From NCBI RefSeq assembly GCF_001899075.1, contig NZ_MKVA01000011.1, positions 682,001 to 746,000 on the forward strand: a stretch of DNA of 64,000 nucleotides, given 5' to 3'. Made by a program: the position numbers and the translations under genes. The number at the start of each line of letters is the position of its first letter. The first letter of the stretch is position 1. The notes under the pieces were generated by a model. That model did no database searches. It saw only the letters and a list, made by a program, of their open reading frames with translations, and was not told where the DNA came from. Positions 45,053-52,504 of the stretch are shown piece after piece. The DNA comes from Devosia sp. 67-54. Its GTDB lineage: Bacteria; Pseudomonadota; Alphaproteobacteria; Rhizobiales; Devosiaceae.

Positions 45053-45703
45053 TCAGTCCGCCGCGGTGGTGTCGACGTCGCCCTCGCCGTCGAAATCGTC
45101 GCCTTCGGGGTCGGGGTAGCCGATATTGACGACGGTCACCACCGGCTTCACCACCTCCAGTTCCGGCATGTCCGAGGTCAGTTCCTGGTCGCCGCTCACC
45201 GCATCCGAAATCTTCTGGTTCGGCGGCTCCACGGTGGGGCTGAAGGTCAGCGCCATGGAACAGCCGCCGGGCAGTTCGCTCAGCTTGCCTTCGGCAAAGC
45301 TCGCCGCCCCGCCATAATCCCAGTAGAAGCCGAACAGCCCGAAGGCCTGGCCGTTGAGCGCCTCCACCTCCCTGATGCCCATCCCCAGCTTCACCCCGCC
45401 CGGCGCCGTGTCGGCTCTGGCGACGGTGAAGCCGGCGACGCCCGCATGCTCGTCTTCGTTCATCCAGTAGATGCGAAAGCTCTTGTCCTCGTCATTGGGA
45501 AACACCGTGGTGGCGATCATCGTCATGCCTTCGGCGCCATCGACCTCGCCGGTCACCACATTGTTCTTGCCATAGGCCTGCTCGACCGCCTGCAGCGTCG
45601 ACTCCGGGCCTAGCGGCCCGTCGCAGGCGATCTCGACGGCAGCGGCCGGGCCGGCAAGCAGCCCCAGTCCAAGCGCGGCAGCTCCAAGGCGATAGGCGAT
45701 CAT
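45053..45703 (-). CDS. Secreted hypothetical protein
   Basis: A 216-residue exported protein: signal peptide MIAYRLGAAALGLGLLAGPA to about residue 21, then IACDGPLGPESTLQAVEQAYG. Two cysteines may form a disulfide. The C-terminus is acidic (PEGDDFDGEGDVDTTAAD). I recognise similar periplasmic proteins from rhizobia but know of no function. The ATG at 45703 is preferred because the 13 codons upstream would bury the signal peptide. Its stop lies 19 bp from the cobW promoter. Confidence 0.65.
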   Translation of the reverse strand: MIAYRLGAAALGLGLLAGPAAAVEIACDGPLGPESTLQAVEQAYGKNNVVTGEVDGAEGMTMIATTVFPNDEDKSFRIYWMNEDEHAGVAGFTVARADTAPGGVKLGMGIREVEALNGQAFGLFGFYWDYGGAASFAEGKLSELPGGCSMALTFSPTVEPPNQKISDAVSGDQELTSDMPELEVVKPVVTVVNIGYPDPEGDDFDGEGDVDTTAAD

Positions 45704-45813
45704 CAGGGCAGGTCCTTCCTCTTGCTGGCGGCCGTCGGGCATCCCGCACCGGCCGCAAATCCCCCGTGCAACAGCCCTAGCGCCTCTTGCGCAGCAGGGG
45801 AACAGTCGCGTCT

Positions 45814-46209
45814 ATGAGCACGTTTGCCAGCGCCCCCACCGAGTCCCGCCTCATGCCGCTCCTCAACTCCGCCACCCTGCCGATCCTCATGCTGATCGGC
45901 AGCAACATGTTCATGACCACCGCCTGGTACGGCCACCTCAAATTCCCCGCTGCGCCCCTGTGGATCGCGGTGATGGGAAGCTGGGGGCTGGCGCTGTTCG
46001 AATATTGGCTGGCGGTGCCGGCCAACCGCATCGGCTACGGCACCTATACCGGCGCCGAGCTCAAGGCGATCCAGGAGGTCGTCTCGATCACCATCTTCGT
46101 GATCTTCTCGGTGCTGGTGCTGGGCGAAAAGCTGACCCTCAACACCGCGGTCGGCTTCGGCCTCATCGGCGTGGGCGCGTTCTTCATCTTCAACGGCCCG
46201 TTCAAATAG
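45814..46209 (+). CDS. DMT-like membrane protein (DUF486)
   Basis: About 131 residues with four hydrophobic helices. The conserved core WYGHLKFPAAPLWIAVMGSW and LAVPANRIGYGTYTGAELKA identifies DUF486, small drug/metabolite-transporter-like proteins of unknown substrate. The start is uncertain: ATG 45814 is used, an ATG at 45853 would shorten it to 118 residues, close to the family norm, and a TTG lies at 45787. Neither start has a strong Shine-Dalgarno. Confidence 0.8.
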   Translation: MSTFASAPTESRLMPLLNSATLPILMLIGSNMFMTTAWYGHLKFPAAPLWIAVMGSWGLALFEYWLAVPANRIGYGTYTGAELKAIQEVVSITIFVIFSVLVLGEKLTLNTAVGFGLIGVGAFFIFNGPFK

Positions 46210-46210
46210 C

Positions 46211-46684
46211 TCAGCAGCTGCCGCCCGCCGGCCGCAGCGAGGCCACCAGCCGGTCGACCACCGCGTCGAACGTCTGGCGGTCGGCGCTCGAATAGTCGAG
46301 CGCGAAGCTGCCGAACTGCGTGCCGGCGCAGAGCGCGATCATCCGCGCATAGAGAATGCGCGCGCCGCGCTTACCCGACCAGCTCGCCTTCTGCGGCGTC
46401 GACACCTGGTAGGTGATCGCCCATTTGTCCTGCTCGGCATCGCGCTGGCGCTGCACCACCTCGGACTCGAAATCCGCCGCCGTGACGTTGCCGCCGAACA
46501 CCGTCAGCGTCGCCGTCGGTGTGCGGAACACCTTCCCGTCGCCATTGTCGGCCTCGCCCTGCGGCACGAAGCCCGGCGGCACGTCGATGCCGTAGCCGAA
46601 GCGGACATTGGTGTAGTGGTTCCACTCCGCCGCCGTGGCGGGCAGGGGCAGCAACAGCAGCAGGGCCAGCAGCAGGCGCGTCAA
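46211..46684 (-). CDS. Secreted hypothetical protein
   Basis: A 157-residue exported protein: signal peptide to about residue 19 (LLLPLPATAA), then EWNHYTNVRFGYGIDVPPGF. Gly- and Asp-rich beta segments and a C-terminal disulfide candidate (Cys near 120 and at the end) follow. No family is recognised. Its start overlaps the CDF stop by 4 bp, so it may be co-transcribed with that transporter and could be a periplasmic partner. Confidence 0.6.
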   Translation of the reverse strand: MTRLLLALLLLLPLPATAAEWNHYTNVRFGYGIDVPPGFVPQGEADNGDGKVFRTPTATLTVFGGNVTAADFESEVVQRQRDAEQDKWAITYQVSTPQKASWSGKRGARILYARMIALCAGTQFGSFALDYSSADRQTFDAVVDRLVASLRPAGGSC

Positions 46685-47370
46685 TGCGTCTCGTGCTCCG
46701 CATGATCGTGGTCGTGCGCATCATGGGGATGATCGTGGCCGGCATGCGGCGCCGCGCCGCGCGCCTCCTGCCACTCGCGCCACGAATGCGTCAGGATCTG
46801 GTACGACGACGACAGGAACAGCACCGCCATCACGCCGGCCACGATCAGATCGGGCACGCCGGAATTGAGCAGCGCCACCAGCCCGGCCGAAATCATCACC
46901 GCCACATTGCCGATGGCGTCGTTGCGCGAGCACAGCCACACCGAGCGCACATTGGCGTCGCCGTCCTTGTACGCCATCAGCAGATAGACCGAGAGCAAAT
47001 TGGCGGCGAGCGCCACAAAGCCGATGCCGCCCATCACCTCCGGCACCGGCACGCCGTGCACGAAGAACTGGTAGAGCGTGGTGATGGCGATCCACAGGCC
47101 CATCGCCAGCAGGCTCGCTCCCTTCAGCACCGCCGCCCCGGTGCGGATGCCGGCCGGCCGGCCGATGGCCCAGAAGCTCAGCGCATAGGTGAGCCCGTCG
47201 GCGAAGAAATCCAGCGCGTCGGCCTTCAGCGCCTGCGATCCGGCCAGCGAGCCGGCCCCCATTTCCACGAAGAACATCGCGATATTGATGCCGGTCACCA
47301 GCATCAGCCGCCGCTTGTAGTCGTCGTTCATGCCGTCGAAGGTATCGGCGTGCTCGTGCCCGGCGCCCAT
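46681..47370 (-). CDS. Cation diffusion facilitator-like metal transporter (MerR-controlled)
   Basis: A 229-residue CDF-type protein with six helices. The paired metal sites are in LKADALDFFADG (TM2, near 50-60) and CSRNDAIGN (TM5). The C-terminus is a His-rich metal tail (HAGHDHPHDAHDHDHAEHETH). It lacks the long cytoplasmic domain of FieF. It likely exports Zn2+, Co2+, Cd2+ or Ni2+. Its promoter has the 19-bp spacer and palindrome expected for control by the divergent MerR regulator. Confidence 0.85.
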   Translation of the reverse strand: MGAGHEHADTFDGMNDDYKRRLMLVTGINIAMFFVEMGAGSLAGSQALKADALDFFADGLTYALSFWAIGRPAGIRTGAAVLKGASLLAMGLWIAITTLYQFFVHGVPVPEVMGGIGFVALAANLLSVYLLMAYKDGDANVRSVWLCSRNDAIGNVAVMISAGLVALLNSGVPDLIVAGVMAVLFLSSSYQILTHSWREWQEARGAAPHAGHDHPHDAHDHDHAEHETH

Positions 47371-47402
47371 GTTGAACCCTATGATTCGCTATCGCGAACG
47401 CT

Positions 47403-47433
47403 TACATAGTTGCTCTAGTCACTAGAGGTTCAA
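47403..47433 (-). promoter_or_regulatory. MerR-type promoter with 19-bp spacer and palindromic operator
   Basis: On the minus strand TTGAAC (47433-47428) and TATGTA (47408-47403) are separated by exactly 19 bp. The spacer begins with CTCTAGT-G-ACTAGAG (47427-47413), a perfect palindrome. Long spacers with a central palindrome are the hallmark of MerR-family activation, here of the CDF gene by the divergent regulator. Confidence 0.85.
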
Positions 47434-47489
47434 GCCCCTTCTTTCCTTGCCCGGCGAGGCGGGTGGGGCCGTCAGACAGCGGAGTCGTC

Positions 47490-47909
47490 ATGTCCGACTA
47501 TTCGATCGGCGAGCTCAGCGCCGAAACCGGCGTCAAGGTGCCCACCATCCGCTATTACGAGGGGATCGGCCTGTTGCCGGCGCCGCCCCGCAGCGAGGGC
47601 AACCAGCGCCGCTACGATGCGTCGGCGCGCGACCGCCTGCGCTTCATCGCCCATGCCCGCGCCATGGGCTTTCCGATGCCGTCGCTGCGCGCCATGCTGC
47701 AGATCGCCGGCCACAAGGACGCCCCCTGCGACGATCTCGATGCCCTGGTCCGCGACCGCCTGGTCGAGGTGGACGACCGCATTTCCCGGCTGACGGCGCT
47801 GCGCGCCGAACTGTCCGGCATGCTCGAAAGCCACCACCACGGCACGGTCGGCGAATGCCGCGTCGTCGAAGTGCTGAGCGACCACGAGCAGTGCGGCTGC
47901 GAGCACTAA
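47490..47909 (+). CDS. MerR-family metal-responsive regulator
   Basis: A 139-residue MerR protein: helix-turn-helix (YSIGELSAETGVKVPTIRYY, about 4-23), wing GLLPAPPRSEGNQRRY, and a long dimerisation helix. A Cys sits in HKDAPCDDLDALV near 80, with a C-terminal metal-binding tail (GECRVVEVLSDHEQCGCEH). This Cys pattern fits the ZntR/CadR/PbrR group (Zn, Cd, Pb, perhaps Co). The ATG at 47490 is used; a start nine codons earlier is unlikely. It diverges from the CDF gene it probably controls. Confidence 0.9.
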   Translation: MSDYSIGELSAETGVKVPTIRYYEGIGLLPAPPRSEGNQRRYDASARDRLRFIAHARAMGFPMPSLRAMLQIAGHKDAPCDDLDALVRDRLVEVDDRISRLTALRAELSGMLESHHHGTVGECRVVEVLSDHEQCGCEH

Positions 47910-47920
47910 ACCCAAAAAGC

Positions 47921-48311
47921 GGTTGGACGATCGGGCGCTCTTGCGACCGCTCGGACAGAGCGAAGACAAAACCAAGCGGTTGGACGATCGGACGCTCTCG
48001 CGTCCGCTCGAACAGAGCGAAGACAAAACCAAGCGGTTGGACGATCGGGCGCTCTTGCGACCGATCGGACAGAGCGAAGATAAAACAATACGGTTGGACG
48101 ATCGGGCGCTCTTGCGACCGCTCGGACAGAGCGAAGACAAAACAATACGGTTGGACGATCGGACGCTCTTGCGACCGCTCGGACAGAGCGAAGATAAAGC
48201 CAAGCGGTTGGACGATCGGACGCTCTCGCGGCCGCTCGGACAGAGCGAAGATAAAGCCAGGCGGTTGGACGATCGGACGCTCTTGCGTCCGCTCGGACAG
48301 AGCGAAGGATA
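47921..48311 (+). repeat. Family A palindromic repeat, 7-copy tandem array (57-bp period)
   Basis: Seven units start at 47921, 47978, 48035, 48092, 48149, 48206 and 48263, exactly 57 bp apart. Each reads GGTTGGACGATCGG, stem, TCTT or TCTC loop, stem, then GCTCGGACAGAGCGAAGA and an A-rich tail. Stem differences are often paired (GGACGC with GCGTCC in copies 2, 6-like and 7). In one frame the array is open and encodes RLDDRALLRPLGQSEDKTK units. No start signal precedes it. Confidence 0.9.
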
Positions 48312-48324
48312 AGGATAGCGAGGA

Positions 48325-49158
48325 TCAGCCCCGCTTCACGCCGTCCGAGAAGATCCAGCCGGTACGGCCCTGGTCATCCTTGATCTTGAGCCAGCCGCGC
48401 TTGCTCTCGACCACCGTGACGCGTTCGCCGCCATTGAGCGCGAACAGCACGCGCCCGCCCTTGCCGGGGCTCACCCGCACATTGGCGCCGGCGCCCAGCA
48501 CCGTGGCGTTGCCCGTGCCGGCGGGCGCCGCGGCGGCGTCGCTGGCCTTGGCCGGCTTCAGCTCGGCCACCGCCTGCGCCTCGATCACCGGCATCTGGCC
48601 GGCGCCGATCCGCGCCGCCGCCTCCACCGCCGGCGACCGCGGCGCGATCAGCCGGCTCGGCTCGGCATAGGCCTCGGCCATGCCGCTGAGGTTGGGCGTG
48701 CCGTCCGGGTTCACCGTCACGGCGCGCACCATGCGCGTCGTCAGCCCCGAATCCGGGTTGATCTTGCTGCCGCCCGGCACGCCCTGGGGCGGCGTGGCGG
48801 TGGCGACCGTGGTCGTCGAGCTGTTGGGCGTGGTCGTTGCGGTGGGGGGCTGCAGGTCGACCTTGAGCTGGGCGAAGGTGGCGGCCAGCACATCGTTGTG
48901 GCTCAGCGAGGGCGTTGCCTTCTGCACCACCGGCTTGACCATCTGCACCTTGCCTTCGGTGCCGGCCGGCGCCGGCGGCTGCAATTTGGCGACGGCGGTC
49001 TCGGCCGGCGTGGCCGGCGGCTTGCAGCTGCCCGTCATCAGGCAGCCCACCGGGATCACGCCGCTGGCGACCCCGAGAAAGCCCACGATCAGCACCGTCA
49101 GCAGGCTGGCCCTGACGATGAGATTGCCGCCGATCTGCGACGCGAGTGAATTGCCCAA
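48325..49158 (-). CDS. SH3-domain membrane-anchored protein
   Basis: 277 residues: one membrane helix near 15-37 (VRASLLTVLIVGFLGVASGV), a Pro/Thr/Ala-rich linker of about 170 residues, and a C-terminal bacterial SH3 domain (ANVRVSPGKGGRVLFALNGG, then ESKRGWLKIKDDQGRTGWIF). Such proteins often bind peptidoglycan or envelope partners. The SH3 is close to the C-terminus, so a periplasmic location is likely. It is convergent with the repeat array, 13 bp from its last unit. Confidence 0.8.
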   Translation of the reverse strand: MGNSLASQIGGNLIVRASLLTVLIVGFLGVASGVIPVGCLMTGSCKPPATPAETAVAKLQPPAPAGTEGKVQMVKPVVQKATPSLSHNDVLAATFAQLKVDLQPPTATTTPNSSTTTVATATPPQGVPGGSKINPDSGLTTRMVRAVTVNPDGTPNLSGMAEAYAEPSRLIAPRSPAVEAAARIGAGQMPVIEAQAVAELKPAKASDAAAAPAGTGNATVLGAGANVRVSPGKGGRVLFALNGGERVTVVESKRGWLKIKDDQGRTGWIFSDGVKRG

Positions 49159-49509
49159 AATTGCGCTCCCCGGTCAGGCTGGCCACTCGCCTCGGCCAGC
49201 ACTCACCCCCGCCCCACGATTAACGCTTCGGCCGCGAACTTGACCTCAATATGGCCGGCTTCGCCACGATTTTGCCGCCAATGACCACAGCTGCGTACCG
49301 CGCCCGTCCCGTGGCCGCACCCTTCGCTGGCCCGCAGAGCCCAGGATTCCGGCAGTCTTGCGGCTGGTCGCTGCGCTTGGCCGGCGGGCAGCGAGCCCGT
49401 CTTTTCGGCCGCCCGCCGGTGCTATTTCCAGTTTTACTCGAACTTTCGCAACGGTTGCGGCGCCGTCATGCGCGCGGGCTTCCGAGCTGCTGATTCGGCC
49501 GGCCGGCGC
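49159..49509. other. 351-bp intergenic stretch, no feature identified
   Basis: It lies between the SH3 gene start and the CDF (FieF-like) stop, both minus strand. An 80-codon plus-strand frame (49251-49493) has Arg/Pro-rich composition and no ribosome-binding site; I do not call it. The region must hold the promoter of the SH3 gene; a TTGACC at 49240-49245 points the wrong way. I see no repeat copy, hairpin terminator or RNA gene. Confidence 0.5.
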
Positions 49510-50412
49510 TCACACCACCACGATGCCGGAATGCTTGGCCTTGTTCTCGGGTTCGACATGGATGGTGATCTGCGCGTCGCCCACCGTCTCGCGCAGCTTG
49601 GCTTCGATACGGTCGCAAATGGCGTGCGCCGCCTCGACGCTCATCGAGCCGGCCACCACCAGGTGGAACTCGATGAAGGTGAAGCGCCCCGCCTGCCGCG
49701 TCCGCACGTCGTGCGCCTCGATGGCGCCTTCGGCGTTGGCGGCGATGATGTCGCGGATCTGCGCCAGCCGCTTGGGGTCCACCGCCACGTCCATCAGCCC
49801 GATCACGCTCTCGCGCACCACCTGCCAGCCGGTCCACAGGATGGTGACGCCGACGAACGCCGCAAGGATCGCGTCGAGCCGCGTGTAGCCGGTGGCGATC
49901 GCCAGTAGCACGCCGATGATCACCGCCGCCGTCGACACCACGTCGGTGAACAGGTGCCGCCCGTCGGCCGCCAGCGACGGCGAGCGCTCGCGCGCCCCGG
50001 CCCGCACCAGCACCATTGCCCAGCCGGCGTTGATCGCCGTCGCCACCACGCTCACGGCGATGCCGATCATGTCCGGGCGGATGTCGTGCGGCGCGATGAA
50101 CCCTTCCCAAGCCTGGTAGAAGATCAGGATCGCCGCCAGCGCGATGAACACGCCGATGATCACCGCCGAAAAATACTCGACCTTGCCATAGCCATAGGGC
50201 AGGGCGGCGTCGGCCGGCCGCGCCGCGAGCCGCACCGCGACCAGCGCCACCACGGCGGTGACGATGTTGACCGTGCTTTCGAGCGCGTCCGAATAGAGCG
50301 CCAGCGAGCCGGTCAGCCACGCGGCCGCCACCTTGAGCGCCAGCACCAGCAGGCCCACGCCCAGGCTGAGGAACGCCAGCCGCACCACCGTCGATGTCGA
50401 GTCGTTTGCCAT
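49510..50412 (-). CDS. Cation diffusion facilitator, FieF-like
   Basis: A 300-residue CDF: six helices, first metal site ALYSDALESTVN (near 38-49), second HLFTDVVST (near 153-161), and the cytoplasmic C-terminal domain (RDIIAANAEGAIEAHDVRTR and FIEFHLVVAGSMSVEAAH, with His ligands). The layout is that of FieF/YiiP, exporting Zn2+ or Fe2+ by proton exchange. It starts with ATG and diverges from cbiX. No regulator is adjacent. Confidence 0.9.
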   Translation of the reverse strand: MANDSTSTVVRLAFLSLGVGLLVLALKVAAAWLTGSLALYSDALESTVNIVTAVVALVAVRLAARPADAALPYGYGKVEYFSAVIIGVFIALAAILIFYQAWEGFIAPHDIRPDMIGIAVSVVATAINAGWAMVLVRAGARERSPSLAADGRHLFTDVVSTAAVIIGVLLAIATGYTRLDAILAAFVGVTILWTGWQVVRESVIGLMDVAVDPKRLAQIRDIIAANAEGAIEAHDVRTRQAGRFTFIEFHLVVAGSMSVEAAHAICDRIEAKLRETVGDAQITIHVEPENKAKHSGIVVV

Positions 50413-50535
50413 TCGCCCCCGTCTGGTGGTTCGCCGTGCGCCTTACCCGCCGCTGCGCCCCACGGCAAGTGCTTGTTTCTGCGAATGATTTTGAACAGCA
50501 TTCGCAGTGCTGCCGCCGCTCGGCCAAGCCCTTGA

Positions 50536-50565
50536 TTGACCGCGAGGATTGGCTCCGCCTACAAC
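50536..50565 (+). promoter_or_regulatory. Candidate promoter of the cbiX-cobM operon
   Basis: TTGACC (50536-50541) and TACAAC (50560-50565) are 18 bp apart and about 95 bp upstream of the cbiX ATG. Unlike cobW, this leader shows none of the conserved cobalamin-riboswitch blocks. Confidence 0.4.
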
Positions 50566-50660
50566 GTCCGCACGCGCGGCAGCCCCGCTATGCGGCTGAA
50601 ACACACGTCCGGTGCGGTCGACCCAAATCGGGGACCAAGTCCGGAGCTGCGGAGGACTTT

Positions 50661-51881
50661 ATGGATCTGCCCCTGTTGCCGGCGGGCACCGGAATCATGC
50701 TGTGCGGCCATGGCAGCCGCAACCGGCTCGCCGTTGGCGAGTTCGCCGCCCTGGCCGATGCGCTCAAAGCCCGCCTTCCCGGCATTCCCGTCGAATATGG
50801 CTACCTCGAATTCGCCAACCCGGTGCTCCATCTGGGCCTCGACCGGCTGCGCGAGCAGGGGGTGCGGCACGTCCTCGCCGCGCCCGGCATGCTGTTTGCC
50901 GCCGGCCATGCCAAGAACGACATTCCGTCCGTGCTCAAGACCTACGAGGCGGCGCATCCCGGCATCCGCATCACCTATGGCCGCGAGCTCGGCGTCGACA
51001 CCCGCATGCTGCGCGCCGCCGCCGACCGCATCGAGGAGGGGCTGCGCACCTCGCCGCGCGACATCCGCCGCGACGAGACGCTGCTGCTCGTCGTCGGCCG
51101 CGGCGCCTCCGATCCCGACGCCAACTCCAACGTCGCCAAGATCATGCGCATGCTGTGGGAGGGCATGGGCTTCGGCTGGGGCGAGGTGGCCTATTCCGGC
51201 GTCACCTTCCCGCTGGTCGCCCCGGCGCTCGACCATGCGGTAAAGCTCGGTTTTCGCCGCATCGTCGTCTTCCCCTACTTCCTGTTCACCGGCGTCTTGG
51301 TGAAGCGCATCTACGACGCCGCCGACGAGGCGCAGGCGAAATACCCCAATGTCGAGATTCTCGGCGCGCCCTATCTCGACGACCATCCGCTGGTCATCGA
51401 CACCGTGCTCGACCGCATCCGCGAAATGCTGGTCGGGCAAAATCTGATGAACTGCGCCATGTGCAAATATCGCGAGCAGGTGCTCGGCTTCGAAGCCGAG
51501 ATAGGCCTCGCCCAGGAGAGCCACCATCACCACGTCGAAGGCATCGGCGGCGGCCTCGAAGACTGCCCCTGCGGCGGCGACTGCGACAGCTCCTGCCGCG
51601 ACGAAGCCTTCTGCAGGGCGCACAATCTCCCCTGGACCCCGCTCCACGCCCACGACCACCCGCACGATCACGCGCACGCCCTATCCGTCCGCCCACCCCT
51701 GTCGTTCGCGGCGCCATCGCCCCTCTCCCCCTTGCGGGGAGGGGCCGGTGGTGGGGGCAGTCCTCCGCCGGCCCACGATCACGACCGTCACCACCATCCA
51801 TACCCGCACGCCAACCACCCCTTGGGCCCGGTGACCCTGCCGAAGATTCCGGGCCGGCTCGCCCGCAAGGAGCGCGAATGA
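50661..51881 (+). CDS. cbiX: Sirohydrochlorin cobaltochelatase-like protein CbiX with Cys/His-rich tail
   Basis: 406 residues with two CbiX-type domains: MLCGHGSRNRLAVGEF at the N-terminus and LLLVVGRGASDPDANSNVAK in the second half of the core. Then come an MCK-type CxxC (NLMNCAMCKYREQ), a Cys-rich segment (DCPCGGDCDSSCRDEAFC) that may hold an Fe-S or metal centre, and a His-rich tail (HAHDHPHDHAHA) split by a family B repeat encoding SPLSPLRGGAGGGG. CbiX inserts Co2+ into sirohydrochlorin, the early-cobalt route. The ATG follows GGAGGAC. It is the first gene of the cbiX-cobHLIJM operon. Confidence 0.85.
   Translation: MDLPLLPAGTGIMLCGHGSRNRLAVGEFAALADALKARLPGIPVEYGYLEFANPVLHLGLDRLREQGVRHVLAAPGMLFAAGHAKNDIPSVLKTYEAAHPGIRITYGRELGVDTRMLRAAADRIEEGLRTSPRDIRRDETLLLVVGRGASDPDANSNVAKIMRMLWEGMGFGWGEVAYSGVTFPLVAPALDHAVKLGFRRIVVFPYFLFTGVLVKRIYDAADEAQAKYPNVEILGAPYLDDHPLVIDTVLDRIREMLVGQNLMNCAMCKYREQVLGFEAEIGLAQESHHHHVEGIGGGLEDCPCGGDCDSSCRDEAFCRAHNLPWTPLHAHDHPHDHAHALSVRPPLSFAAPSPLSPLRGGAGGGGSPPPAHDHDRHHHPYPHANHPLGPVTLPKIPGRLARKERE
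51719..51757 (+). repeat. Family B GC-rich palindromic repeat in cbiX
   Basis: CCCCTCTCCCCCTTGCGGGGAGGGGCCGGTGGTGGGGGCA. It lies between two His-rich blocks of the CbiX tail, in frame, and encodes PSPLSPLRGGAGGGGSPP. The reading phase relative to the repeat differs from that in cobN, so the peptide differs. Confidence 0.75.
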
Positions 51882-52504
51882 GCGACTATCTGCGCGACCC
51901 CGACGCCATCTATGCGCGAAGCTTCGCCATCATCCGGGCCGAGGCCGACCTGTCCGGGCTGGGTCCGGACATGCAGGACGTCGCCATCCGCATGATCCAC
52001 GCCTGCGGCATGCCCGACATCGCCCCCCATCTCCGCGGCAGCGAGGACGTGGTCGAAAAGCTCGAATTCGCGCTGGTCGAGACGGCGCCGATCCTGTGCG
52101 ACTGCGAAGCGGTGCGTGCCAGCATTATCGGGCGATATCTTCACGGCAACGAACTGGTGCTGACCCTCGGCGATCCGCGCGTTCCGGCGCTGGCCGAGCA
52201 GCTTCGCACCACCCGCTCCGCCGCCGCCGTGGAGCTCTGGCGCGATCGCCTCGCCGGCGCCATCGTCGTCATCGGCAACGCCCCGACCGCCCTGTTCCAT
52301 TTGCTCGAAATGCTCGATGCCGGCGCCCCGAAGCCCGCCGCCATCATCGCCACGCCCGTCGGCTTCGTCGGCGCCGAGGAGTCCAAGGCCGAGCTCTCGC
52401 TCGACACCCACGGCGTGCCGTTCATCACCCTGCTCGGCCGCCGCGGCGGCTCCGCCATCGCCGCCGCCGCCCTCAACGCCATCGCCCGGGGCATCGCCGC
52501 GTGA
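51878..52504 (+). CDS. cobH: Precorrin-8X methylmutase CobH (CbiC)
   Basis: A 208-residue enzyme beginning MSDYLRDPDAIYARSFAIIR, with the conserved His in MIHACGMPD (residue near 43) that catalyses the 1,5-sigmatropic methyl shift, then IVVIGNAPTALFHLLEML and ATPVGFVGAEESK. It forms (hydrogeno)cobyrinate from precorrin-8X. The ATG overlaps the cbiX stop (ATGA), and its stop overlaps the cobL GTG. Confidence 0.95.
   Translation: MSDYLRDPDAIYARSFAIIRAEADLSGLGPDMQDVAIRMIHACGMPDIAPHLRGSEDVVEKLEFALVETAPILCDCEAVRASIIGRYLHGNELVLTLGDPRVPALAEQLRTTRSAAAVELWRDRLAGAIVVIGNAPTALFHLLEMLDAGAPKPAAIIATPVGFVGAEESKAELSLDTHGVPFITLLGRRGGSAIAAAALNAIARGIAA

Noticed and set aside
47921-48311. A CRISPR array at the 57-bp tandem repeat
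   Set aside because: There are no unique spacers: the units abut and differ only by stem and tail substitutions. No cas gene is nearby.
47447-48670. A long gene spanning merR and the repeat array, plus frames through the array on both strands
   Set aside because: A 57-bp period is divisible by three, so several frames stay open by repetition alone. The frames have no start signal and conflict with merR and the SH3 gene.
50413-50660. A cobalamin riboswitch upstream of cbiX
   Set aside because: None of the conserved blocks (such as GCCACTG or GAGCCAGGAGACC) is found there.
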